Assembly (NCBI RefSeq): GCF_028736175.1
Contig: NZ_CP117880.1
Location: 2,790,001 to 2,854,000 of the forward strand
DNA length: 64,000 bases
Direction: 5' to 3'
DNA from: Sphingobacterium oryzagri
GTDB taxonomy: Bacteria > Bacteroidota > Bacteroidia > Sphingobacteriales > Sphingobacteriaceae
Shown: positions 43,237 through 51,387 of the stretch, piece by piece
How positions within the stretch are numbered: position 1 is the first letter of the stretch
Layout: each line of letters begins with the position of its first letter
Notes under the pieces: model-generated
Database searches by the model: none
Told to the model about the DNA's origin: nothing
What the model saw: only the letters and a program-made list of their open reading frames with translations
Program-made: the position numbers and the translations under genes

Positions 43237-43280
43237 TTGTCGCGACAACAAATAATATTTGATTATAGTCCTTACCTTTG
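43237..43280 (+). promoter_or_regulatory. Promoter region of the nucleotidase genes with a 12-bp palindrome
   Basis: TACCTTTG (43273-43280) is a perfect -7 element 18 bases before the ATG at 43299. TTGTCGCGACAA (43237-43248) upstream is a perfect palindrome that could bind a regulator. Confidence 0.5.
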
Positions 43281-43298
43281 CCTCAAAATTCATTTATC

Positions 43299-44048
43299 AT
43301 GAAAAGTTTTATGCGCTGGACTGCCATCTTAGCGACCGCTGCCCTACTTGCATCCTGCAAAACACAATTGCAGCCGACCGTCAGTAAGCAGCAGTATTAT
43401 CAAATTGATAGTGCTTTGGTCGGCGATACCAGTATTATCAATTACTACTTGCCTTATAAAGGAAAACTCGAAGCTGAAATGAACCGGGTGATCGGATACG
43501 CTGACATGGCGCTCACCAAGGATGGCGCGGGCGAAAGTTTGATAGGCAATTTTTTTACCGATGCGCTTTTATGGAAAGGCCAGCAGCTTGACCCCGAAGT
43601 GCAGGTAAGTTTCGGAACAAAAGGCGGTATCCGCTCGGAGCTCAAAGCAGGCGATATCACCGTTGGAAATATCTTCGAAATGATGCCTTTTGAAAATGCC
43701 GTAACGATCTTAACGCTGCGTGGCGACGATATGCTGCGTTGGGCAGCTTTTATGGCTAAAACCAAAGGGCAACCGGCTAGCGGTATACAGCTGGTGATCG
43801 AAAACGGCGAGGTCAAGGAGTTCTTCGTGCAGGGCAAACCGATTGATCCGCAGGCACAATATAAATTGGTAACATACGATTATCTGGCCAATGGAGGTGA
43901 CTATGTCACTTGTTTCGATCAGGTACTGGCTCGTAAAGACTATAGCCAACGGATACGCGAAACATTAATGGAATACGTTTCGACATTAACAAAAGAAGGA
44001 AAACACATTCAAGCGCAAATCGATGGAAGAGTTCGCATCAACAAATAG
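43299..44048 (+). CDS. 5'-nucleotidase C-terminal-domain lipoprotein
   Basis: A 249-residue lipoprotein (ALLASCKTQ, lipobox Cys) that is only the C-terminal substrate-binding domain of UshA-type 5'-nucleotidases. It shows GAGESLIGNFFTDALLWKGQ, SFGTKGGIRSELKAGDITVG, NIFEMMPFENAVTILTLRGD and VTYDYLANGGDYVTCFDQ. The catalytic metallophosphatase domain is encoded by the next gene, which overlaps it by 26 bases. Together they should make one periplasmic nucleotide-hydrolysing enzyme from two chains. Confidence 0.9.
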   Translation: MKSFMRWTAILATAALLASCKTQLQPTVSKQQYYQIDSALVGDTSIINYYLPYKGKLEAEMNRVIGYADMALTKDGAGESLIGNFFTDALLWKGQQLDPEVQVSFGTKGGIRSELKAGDITVGNIFEMMPFENAVTILTLRGDDMLRWAAFMAKTKGQPASGIQLVIENGEVKEFFVQGKPIDPQAQYKLVTYDYLANGGDYVTCFDQVLARKDYSQRIRETLMEYVSTLTKEGKHIQAQIDGRVRINK

Positions 44049-44988
44049 AAGAGGTTTTATTAAGCAATCACTGACGCTCGGTGCTTTGGCAACGTTGAGT
44101 GCCGTTCCAAACTGGTCAACAGCGAAGGCGAAAGAAGTTCGTCTTACCATATTGCACAGCAATGATGTGCATAGCCGTATCGAACCATTTCCAATGGATG
44201 GATCGCGCTACCAAGGTTTGGCGGGTGTAGCACGCCGCAGTTCGTTGATTAACAAAATCAGGGCTGAAGAAGCGCAAGTATTATTGGTAGACTCGGGCGA
44301 TATGTTTCAGGGCACGCCTTACTTTAATATGTTTGAAGGAAAGCTGGAATTGGAATTGATGTCGAAATTAGGCTACGAAGCGGGCACCTTTGGCAATCAT
44401 GAATTTGATAACGGCATTGATGGTCTTGTTAAGCATTTAGATAAGGCAACTTTTCCTTTTTTGACCGCCAATTACGACTTTTCCGGCACATTGCTGGAGG
44501 GTAAAACGCAGGAATACACCATTATCAATAAAGGCGACTTACGTATCGGTTTAACTGGGGTAGGCATCGATATCGAGGGCCTAGTCGACCCGAACAACTA
44601 CAAAGGCATGAAGTACCTCGACCCTATTCCTGTCGTCAACCGCGTTGCCAAAATGCTTAAGGAAGAGAAAGGTTGCGATTTGGTGATTGTTCTTTCCCAC
44701 CTGGGCTATACATACAGCGATGATAAAGTGTCTGATTTAAAACTGGCGGCCAATACCCAGCATGTAGATATTATATTAGGAGGCCACACGCATACCTTTC
44801 TTGATGAGCCTACGCGCGTTAAAAACCGCCAGGGAAACGAAGTATTGGTCAATCAAATGGGTTTTGCGGGCATTCGTTTAGGACGCCTGGATGTGGTATT
44901 TAACAAAGCGACTGGTAAAAAACAAGTCTTTGCCAATCATTACGCCATAGATCATCGTTTGGATGGACAAACACTGGCCAGTTTATAA
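44023..44988 (+). CDS. Tat-exported metallophosphatase, 5'-nucleotidase N-terminal domain
   Basis: A 321-residue protein with a twin-arginine signal (NRRGFIKQSLTLGALATLSA) and the calcineurin-like domain of UshA: TILHSNDVHSRIEPF (two-metal D and H), LLVDSGDMFQGTPYFN, GNHEFDNGIDGLVKH and ILGGHTHTFLDEP. The C-terminal nucleotidase domain is missing here and is supplied by the upstream gene. Start overlap of 26 bases shows translational coupling. The partner chain is a lipoprotein exported by Sec, this one folded by Tat, an unusual split. Confidence 0.92.
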   Translation: MEEFASTNRRGFIKQSLTLGALATLSAVPNWSTAKAKEVRLTILHSNDVHSRIEPFPMDGSRYQGLAGVARRSSLINKIRAEEAQVLLVDSGDMFQGTPYFNMFEGKLELELMSKLGYEAGTFGNHEFDNGIDGLVKHLDKATFPFLTANYDFSGTLLEGKTQEYTIINKGDLRIGLTGVGIDIEGLVDPNNYKGMKYLDPIPVVNRVAKMLKEEKGCDLVIVLSHLGYTYSDDKVSDLKLAANTQHVDIILGGHTHTFLDEPTRVKNRQGNEVLVNQMGFAGIRLGRLDVVFNKATGKKQVFANHYAIDHRLDGQTLASL

Positions 44989-45025
44989 ATAAAGGTTGCG
45001 CACTTTTTCAGTGAGATAAAGGGAA

Positions 45026-46231
45026 GTGAAGAAAATTATCCAGCTTTATATCAAATCGTACAGCGGTTTGTCAAGAGAAGCATGGCTATTGGCGGTTGTG
45101 ATGTTAATCAACCGTACGGGTTCCATGGTTATTCCGTTTTTAAGCATGTACATGTCGTCTGCACTTGGATTTACCAAGCCGCAGGTCGGTATCGTGCTTG
45201 GCTGCTTCGGCCTCGGCTCGGTATGCGGCTCCTGGTTAGGCGGCTGGCTAACCGACAAATTCGGCAACTTTATGGTTCAGGCGGTAAGCTTACTCCTTAC
45301 GGTGCCGATTTTTTTGTTATTACCCCACTTTACAACTTTCGAAAGTTTAGCGGGCATGATTTTTCTGCTCACGCTTATCGCAGATACTTTTCGCCCGGCA
45401 AACTCGGTGTCAGTAGCCCGTTACGCCAAACCGGAAAACCTGACCAAAGCCTATTCGTTAAATAGAATGGCGGTAAACCTCGGCTTTTCCATCGGCCCGG
45501 CGCTCGGTGGTTTTTTAGCGACGTTTTCATACGACTGGATTTTCTACGGAAACGCATTGGCAGCGGTTTCAGCGGCTGTGGTTTTTATACTTTTCTTTAG
45601 AGCGAGCAAACCCCGTACCGTAACACGTCCTTTGATCAAATCGGATAAGCAACTGACAGCAACCGATCGAAATGCCTATCTTGATACGCCCTTTATTATC
45701 TTCAATATTTTCTGTTGTCTATTCTCTATGGCGTTTTTCCAATTGCTGAGTACCCTACCCCTGTTTTACAAAGAAGCCATGCTGATGTCTGAAGGTCAGA
45801 TTGGCTTGCTGCTTGGTTTCAGCGGTTTTTGTATCGTCGTATTCGAGATGCTGTTAGTCCACGCCGTCGAACACCGTTTTACAGCGCGACAGGTGATGAT
45901 CTTCGGAACGGGTATTGCCGGTGTCGCTTACTTAATGCTCAACGTGTCTGCAGGAATCGCCTGGCTTTACCTCGCTATGTTTATTTTATCTATCGGTGAA
46001 ATGCTGACCTTGCCATTCACCGCGACGATCAGCGCTTCGCGAGCAACGCTAAATACGCAGGGCGCTTACATGGGTTTCAATTCGCTTGCGTTTGCCGCCG
46101 CAAATATCTTCTCGCCATATCTTGGCACCTACACCGCCGAGCATTTCGGCTATCAAACGCTTTGGTATGTCACCGCATTACTAATGTTAATCAGTTGCCT
46201 GGGCTTTGCCTGGATATTAAAAAAGATGTAA
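45026..46231 (+). CDS. MFS transporter
   Basis: A 401-residue membrane protein with 12 helices. The loop 2-3 motif is GSWLGGWLTDKFGNFM, the typical MFS GxxxDRxGR form, and helix 5 has SIGPALGGFLATF. It is close to drug/H+ antiporter families, but the substrate is not known. The start is GTG 45026 (VKKIIQLYIKSYSG), after GGGAA, 37 bases after the nucleotidase gene, so read-through transcription is possible. Confidence 0.88.
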   Translation: MKKIIQLYIKSYSGLSREAWLLAVVMLINRTGSMVIPFLSMYMSSALGFTKPQVGIVLGCFGLGSVCGSWLGGWLTDKFGNFMVQAVSLLLTVPIFLLLPHFTTFESLAGMIFLLTLIADTFRPANSVSVARYAKPENLTKAYSLNRMAVNLGFSIGPALGGFLATFSYDWIFYGNALAAVSAAVVFILFFRASKPRTVTRPLIKSDKQLTATDRNAYLDTPFIIFNIFCCLFSMAFFQLLSTLPLFYKEAMLMSEGQIGLLLGFSGFCIVVFEMLLVHAVEHRFTARQVMIFGTGIAGVAYLMLNVSAGIAWLYLAMFILSIGEMLTLPFTATISASRATLNTQGAYMGFNSLAFAAANIFSPYLGTYTAEHFGYQTLWYVTALLMLISCLGFAWILKKM

Positions 46232-46343
46232 TGTAAACGAGAGAATAACAAAAGGATACCACTAATCGGTACGGCTTTAAGCCTTAGTAGTGGTAATCAA
46301 ACGGCTCATTTCATTTTTCGCATTTTACTTTATAATTTTGCAT

Positions 46344-46958
46344 ATGCATTTTTCTTCACGATTACTAGAACAGGCAGTAGATGAATTTGGGCGGTTGCCC
46401 GGCGTTGGAAAGAAAACTGCCCTACGGTTAGTTTTACATTTATTGAAACAATCCGATGGGGAGGTCGCTCGGTTCACAGGCGCTATTAATCAGCTGAAGG
46501 AGCAGATACGATATTGCAAAACTTGCTTTAATATTTCCGATCAGGAGATTTGCGAAATTTGCGCATCAACTAAACGTGACCACGAAACAATCTGTGTTGT
46601 GGAAGATACGCGGGACGTGATGGCCATCGAAAATACCAATCAATACCAAGGCGTGTATCATGTATTAGGAGGCTTGATCTCACCTATGGATGGCATTGGC
46701 CCTTCTGACTTAAAGATTGAAGCGCTGATCGAACGAATGCGTACAGGACAGGTCAAAGAAATTATCTTAGCGCTTAGCGCGACTATGGAAGGTGATACCA
46801 CGATTTTTTACCTTTATCGTAAATTAAAAGACTTTAATATACAGATTAGTACCATCGCGCGCGGCATCGCCTTTGGCGGCGAACTCGAATACGTAGATGA
46901 ATTAACACTTGGCCGTTCCATTGCTACACGTGTGCCTTACGAACGAAATGTAGGATAA
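46344..46958 (+). CDS. recR: Recombination mediator protein RecR
   Basis: A 204-residue RecR. It shows the helix-hairpin-helix start ([20 protein letters not shown]), the four-Cys zinc finger [16 protein letters not shown] and the Toprim domain ([38 protein letters not shown]). It works with RecO (and RecF) to load RecA on single-stranded DNA gaps. The ATG at 46344 is the normal start; it is very close to a TAATTTTG element (46333-46340), so a short or leaderless transcript is possible. Confidence 0.96.
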   Translation: MHFSSRLLEQAVDEFGRLPGVGKKTALRLVLHLLKQSDGEVARFTGAINQLKEQIRYCKTCFNISDQEICEICASTKRDHETICVVEDTRDVMAIENTNQYQGVYHVLGGLISPMDGIGPSDLKIEALIERMRTGQVKEIILALSATMEGDTTIFYLYRKLKDFNIQISTIARGIAFGGELEYVDELTLGRSIATRVPYERNVG

Positions 46959-47115
46959 CAACTGTAAAACTCACTATTAAACATTTACTTTTACTTCGTA
47001 GCAGCAACATTCCCCGCTGTCGCCCCGGCATGTTATGATGCGATTAACCTGAACTACATCCATAGACCCTATCCAAAAAATTCTTATATTGGAAGTGTTA
47101 ACTTAATAAACATAT

Positions 47116-47820
47116 ATGGCGAAAGAGGATAAAATCAGAAGTTCATTTGCTAACAAGACGTGGCAAGAAATTAAAGTGAAAGATTCCTGGCAGATTTTCA
47201 AAATCATGTCAGAATTTGTAGACGGATTTGAAAAGCTGGCAAAGATAGGCCCTTGTGTTTCTATTTTTGGATCTGCACGCACGAAATCAGAGCATAAATA
47301 TTATGAAATGACCGTAGAAATTAGCCGCTTATTAGCTGATAAAGGTTATGGTGTCATTTCTGGTGGCGGACCAGGCATTATGGAAGCTGCAAACAAAGGT
47401 GCCTACGAGGCTGGTGGAAAATCAGTTGGTTTAAATATCGAATTACCGTTTGAACAATTTCATAACAAATACATTGATCGCGACAAATTACTGGAATTTA
47501 ACTACTTCTTTGTGCGTAAGGTGATGTTTATGAAGTATTCGCAGGGGTATATCGTGATGCCGGGTGGTTTTGGCACGATGGATGAACTTTTTGAAGCTAT
47601 TACGCTAATTCAAACCGGAAAAATAGCCCGCTTCCCTATTGTTCTTGTCGGGTTGGAATACTGGAAAGGCTTATTTGATTGGGTAGAAAATACCATGCTG
47701 GGCAACGCGTATATCGCGGAGGAAGATTTAAAACTTTTCCGTTTAGTTGATACGGCGGAAGAGGCCGTTGAACATATCTTCCGATTCTATGATAAGTATC
47801 TGTTGAAACCAAATTTTTAA
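47116..47820 (+). CDS. LOG-family Rossmann-fold nucleotide hydrolase
   Basis: A 234-residue TIGR00730/LOG protein. It shows CVSIFGSARTKSEHKYYEM, the GGGPGIMEAANKGAYEAGG nucleotide loop, and the catalytic PGGFGTMDELFEA motif with Arg and Glu. Proteins with this motif release the base from nucleoside 5'-monophosphates (cytokinin-activating enzymes in plants, AMP-like substrates in bacteria). It stands alone, followed by a bidirectional terminator. Confidence 0.9.
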   Translation: MAKEDKIRSSFANKTWQEIKVKDSWQIFKIMSEFVDGFEKLAKIGPCVSIFGSARTKSEHKYYEMTVEISRLLADKGYGVISGGGPGIMEAANKGAYEAGGKSVGLNIELPFEQFHNKYIDRDKLLEFNYFFVRKVMFMKYSQGYIVMPGGFGTMDELFEAITLIQTGKIARFPIVLVGLEYWKGLFDWVENTMLGNAYIAEEDLKLFRLVDTAEEAVEHIFRFYDKYLLKPNF

Positions 47821-47869
47821 ACCTGCGTTTATTCGGCTGATCATGGCGTCAGTTTCGACTAGATAAAGG

Positions 47870-47907
47870 AAAAGAGCTGTATCGTATCAATTCGCTACAG
47901 CTCTTTT
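47870..47907. terminator. Bidirectional terminator between LOG and S41 genes
   Basis: AAAAGAGCTGTA (47870-47881) pairs with TACAGCTCTTTT (47896-47907), with A and T runs on either side, between convergent genes. Confidence 0.88.
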
Positions 47908-47969
47908 TTCAAGCTTCGATGATAATGTGGAGATCAATTTCTTTTTATTATAAGTCATCATAGCCAGCT

Positions 47970-49055
47970 TTATTTTATGTAATCGCGAAGTACGTGTAGC
48001 GCATCATTCGTCAATACCGTAGGCTCCAATCCTATTCCCTCCAGACTTTCCTTATTGATACCTAGAAATTGCACAGAAGCGGTGCGTACCGTCATAAAAT
48101 CGCCTATGACCAGATCGCCACTGTAAAAAACATCCGTATCAGAAATAGGCGAAAACGCGCCATAGGTCTTCTGACCGATAACGACGCCTAACGCTTGACT
48201 TTGCACGATGTAAGCGATCATTTCGGCGAGCGAAGCTGTTTGTGTATCCGTCAGCACAATGATCTGCGGTACGCTCGCTTTATCCGTACGATTGGAATGT
48301 AGCTGGGCTGGTAGCAACGGACTATAACGTAATGGAGCGCGATTCTCTTTATATTTCGTATAACCAAAGGTAAAATCATCTTTCACCAGTGCGCCCATGA
48401 TCAGCCCCAGATCGACCACATCTCCCCCTACGCATCCGCGTAAATCGAGTACAACATGTTTTATTTCGGGATGGTTTGCTTCTTGCAAAAACCATTGCAG
48501 CGCCGCTTCCAACGCGGTATGGTTTTGATTTCGGGTAAATTGAAACTGATTGGTCTTTAAAAGCAGCGTTTGCGCATTTAACTTTCCTGTTACAAACCGA
48601 ATATTATCACCAAAGGTTACGTCATAAAAAGGAGCCTGCAATAGCGCTAACATTGCAGGATAGCTGTTTGCATTTTGCAGCAATCCCTGACTAACTTTGC
48701 GCGACCTTGCTGGATTGATGCTTATCCCCGTGATCCCCGCCGCTTGAAATCGAATGGAATAATGATGATCGAGCAGGCTAGCGGTTATTTCCCGAAATAA
48801 ATTGCTGGCCGTAATTTTGTCTGTAGTGTTATTGATATCCAATGACACGAATTGATCACGATAAGCTAATTTTTCAGACCAATTGGTCGTGTCCAAATCC
48901 CAAAACACATAGCGCTCTTCCATCATTTGGTAGAATTGGTCAAATACGGCAACTAGTGTTTCCGGATTTTGGGGATTGGCATCGCGCTCCTTTTCGCAAG
49001 CTATAAATAGAACAACGATACATGCTGCTATGGCGCGCCTAAGGATTCTGCACAT
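47970..49055 (-). CDS. S41-family peptidase lipoprotein
   Basis: A 361-residue protein with a lipoprotein signal (VVLFIACEKE) and an S41 (tail-specific protease-like) domain. After an N-terminal helical part (FYQMMEERYVFWDLDTTNW) come the strand HVVLDLRGCVGGDVVDLG and the catalytic-Ser segment VLTDTQTASLAEMIAYIV, then GQKTYGAFSPISD. There is no obvious PDZ domain. It would act in the periplasm. ATG 49055 is preferred over 49088 because it begins a proper signal peptide. The upstream outer-membrane gene ends five bases before this start. Confidence 0.88.
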   Translation of the reverse strand: MCRILRRAIAACIVVLFIACEKERDANPQNPETLVAVFDQFYQMMEERYVFWDLDTTNWSEKLAYRDQFVSLDINNTTDKITASNLFREITASLLDHHYSIRFQAAGITGISINPARSRKVSQGLLQNANSYPAMLALLQAPFYDVTFGDNIRFVTGKLNAQTLLLKTNQFQFTRNQNHTALEAALQWFLQEANHPEIKHVVLDLRGCVGGDVVDLGLIMGALVKDDFTFGYTKYKENRAPLRYSPLLPAQLHSNRTDKASVPQIIVLTDTQTASLAEMIAYIVQSQALGVVIGQKTYGAFSPISDTDVFYSGDLVIGDFMTVRTASVQFLGINKESLEGIGLEPTVLTNDALHVLRDYIK

Positions 49056-49060
49056 CTTAC

Positions 49061-49768
49061 TTATTTTAAATGACTTATAGTATACCATATACTTCCATTC
49101 AGCGCAATATGTTGATAGCGCGTGTTAAATTGATCGTTATCTAAACGGTTGGTCAAATCACCCTGCACTACCCCTTGCAAACCAACCTGTATTTTTTTGG
49201 AAATACCGCGCTTAATGCCTACGCCGCCGGCAATACCAAACCCGAGACGACGATAGCCGTCTGCCAAGGAAATATTTGCGATACGACGTTCTAATCCGAT
49301 AACCTCTGTTTCATTATCCGGATTCCAGGAACTATCAAAAAGATTGGCATAAAGCCCGGTTGATCGGCTGTGTAACCAATAACTGCCATATACACCCGCT
49401 TGAACACTAAAATCCATCCGCAGAAAGGTAAACACTTTGTAATGCAAAAACACCGGCAGTTCGAGAAAACCATCACGATAGTTTGTTTGGATTACAGGCT
49501 GCGTACTGTTAACAATAGCATATTGCGCAACACGATACCGCAGATCTGCCGCTAAACTTAACGTCCTACGAAGCGGAACGCTCAGGCCGCCTTCCACTAA
49601 ATAGCCGTAGCCAGGTTGGATATGCTGATTGGCAAGTAAAAGATTCGTTTGTGCGCGCGATACCGATGCGCCTCCGGTAAATTTAACGGCGACGCTTTGA
49701 GCATATCCAATATTCACTAAAAAAAACATGGCAAAAACCATTACCAGCCAGGAATAGTATCTTGACAT
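49061..49768 (-). CDS. Outer-membrane beta-barrel protein (PorT-like)
   Basis: A 235-residue protein. A signal peptide (VMVFAMFFLVNIGYAQ) is followed by alternating strands of a small barrel: GYGYLVEGGLSVPL, TLSLAADLRYRVA, FLELPVFLHYKVF, RMDFSVQAGVYGSYW, RLGFGIAGGVGI. It matches the outer-membrane beta-barrel (PorT/DUF-type) family; the function is unknown. The start at 49768 gives the signal peptide directly. It and the S41 lipoprotein gene are six bases apart and form an operon. Confidence 0.82.
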   Translation of the reverse strand: MSRYYSWLVMVFAMFFLVNIGYAQSVAVKFTGGASVSRAQTNLLLANQHIQPGYGYLVEGGLSVPLRRTLSLAADLRYRVAQYAIVNSTQPVIQTNYRDGFLELPVFLHYKVFTFLRMDFSVQAGVYGSYWLHSRSTGLYANLFDSSWNPDNETEVIGLERRIANISLADGYRRLGFGIAGGVGIKRGISKKIQVGLQGVVQGDLTNRLDNDQFNTRYQHIALNGSIWYTISHLK

Positions 49769-49889
49769 CCTAATACTTAGCTCGATAGTAGGGCAAAAGG
49801 TAAACAAAATATGACTTAGCTGATTTAGAATTTCCTTAAACTTAAAGATAGGAATCTTGGTGCACTTAACTACCATACAGACTAAACAA

Positions 49890-49920
49890 AAGCCGAATTA
49901 TTTTCGTGATAATTCGGCTT
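49890..49920 (-). terminator. Terminator of the M57 protease gene
   Basis: AAGCCGAATTAT (49890-49901) pairs with ATAATTCGGCTT (49909-49920), 23 bases after the M57 stop on the minus strand. Confidence 0.8.
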
Positions 49921-49942
49921 GTAGTGATAGAAAAAAGTCAAA

Positions 49943-51169
49943 CTATCTCACAAGATAGTTTGTATAATCTTGGTAAATGGTTACCTCCGTAACGTCTTGA
50001 TTAACCAACGTACCCCACTCATACTCTTCATACTCCCTAAATGTTCCAAAATTATAAGATTGTTGGCCAACTGAGATGTCTATATTAATATTAGCTTGAA
50101 AATTTCTGTTGTAACTCCGTCCTCCACGTAAAACGAAAGGATATTCAGCATAATACGGTATTTGCATCTCTCTATCTCTAAAAAAATATGCCGTATAGTT
50201 ATAATCAGTGTCCATGTAATCACAACACTGGTTATAATATGAGCGATCTTCCACAACCGTGCGTCGCATGGAAACGTAAAATCTATCTTCTATTGGGTAA
50301 ATTGTCTGTAAAGCTATAATATCGTTTGCCGTAAAAGGTCTATCTAATCCGTTAGAACAGGCAAGCATAAAGGAGTGCCTTTCTGGCGATGTAACCGTTC
50401 CAGGAATATGAATAGCGCCGTTACTTCCTGCTCCCTCATTCGGTGCTACACCAAGCTCTATGTTACAACTGAAGGTTCTATCCATATAATCCGTATGTCT
50501 CAAACCTATACAATGACCAATCTCGTGCGCCAACGTACTAATAATGTCTTGTCGGGTGGTATTATCGTTATAGTAGTTAGTATTCACAAAAATAGTGGGA
50601 TAAGGGCTGCCATTCATTGGTGTTCCAGCAGCCATTAAATAAGGTGGGTTAGGTTCGGGGGATCTTATTATTTCAATATTATCGTCCCAAGTGTACAATG
50701 TCCTGGAAAATATAAGCGACAAACCAAGGGAGTTAAATCGATTGATGGCGCTATCGACAGCGACTCGCAGTTTATTTCCTAACGCAGGATCAATGTATAT
50801 TTTGATATCTCTTACAGTATTATTCGTATAGAGTACACCGACAATATTCGTTGTTCGATATTGCGAATAAAGATCTCTTACTCTACTTGATCCGCTTAAA
50901 GAATTGCTATTTTTTAGAACGAACCGTCCATCACTAGCTTCCTTCGGATTTTTACTTTCAGCATAATGGTATTCTATATCCGAAGACGAGAAAAAAATAT
51001 CATTCTCTACAATGTAGCCACCTTTTGTTTCGTAAAAACCTTGACTGAGATCGAAACCAAGTGCTTTCAATTTCTCGATGTGCTCCAATTCATTTGCGCC
51101 TTCCACAATTTCATTTTTTTGACAGGATACAAGAATAATCCCCAGTACGTAAATGATTATTTTTTTCAT
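49943..51169 (-). CDS. M57-family metalloprotease lipoprotein
   Basis: A 408-residue protein with a lipoprotein signal (LGIILVSCQKNE). The zinc site is STLAHEIGHCIGLRHTD, giving H215, E216, H219 and H225 (extended HExxHxxGxxH). The N-terminal part and the long C-terminal beta-rich tail (MDTDYNYTAYFFRDREM) are of the type found in myxobacterial/Bacteroidota 'protease B' relatives. It would be secreted or cell-surface. It stands alone with its own terminator. Confidence 0.92.
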   Translation of the reverse strand: MKKIIIYVLGIILVSCQKNEIVEGANELEHIEKLKALGFDLSQGFYETKGGYIVENDIFFSSSDIEYHYAESKNPKEASDGRFVLKNSNSLSGSSRVRDLYSQYRTTNIVGVLYTNNTVRDIKIYIDPALGNKLRVAVDSAINRFNSLGLSLIFSRTLYTWDDNIEIIRSPEPNPPYLMAAGTPMNGSPYPTIFVNTNYYNDNTTRQDIISTLAHEIGHCIGLRHTDYMDRTFSCNIELGVAPNEGAGSNGAIHIPGTVTSPERHSFMLACSNGLDRPFTANDIIALQTIYPIEDRFYVSMRRTVVEDRSYYNQCCDYMDTDYNYTAYFFRDREMQIPYYAEYPFVLRGGRSYNRNFQANINIDISVGQQSYNFGTFREYEEYEWGTLVNQDVTEVTIYQDYTNYLVR

Positions 51170-51337
51170 AACTTATTGATTTTTTATCAAAAATAACTAT
51201 AAATAACGTCACAGAAAAAAAACTGATATTAATTATATGTTACATTTTTGAAAAAAATATTTAAAAAAATGATAAACGAATGGAATAATATTATTTTCTG
51301 GGCATTACCGAAACAAAAAGAGCAAATTTTAACATAA

Positions 51338-51366
51338 AAAGGCCTGAACGGAAAGTCCAGGCCTTT
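51338..51366 (-). terminator. Terminator of the TonB-dependent receptor gene
   Basis: AAAGGCCTG (51338-51346) pairs with CAGGCCTTT (51358-51366), with a run of T after the stem in the minus direction. Confidence 0.85.
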
Positions 51367-51387
51367 AATAGCAATATCGTGGTTTAC

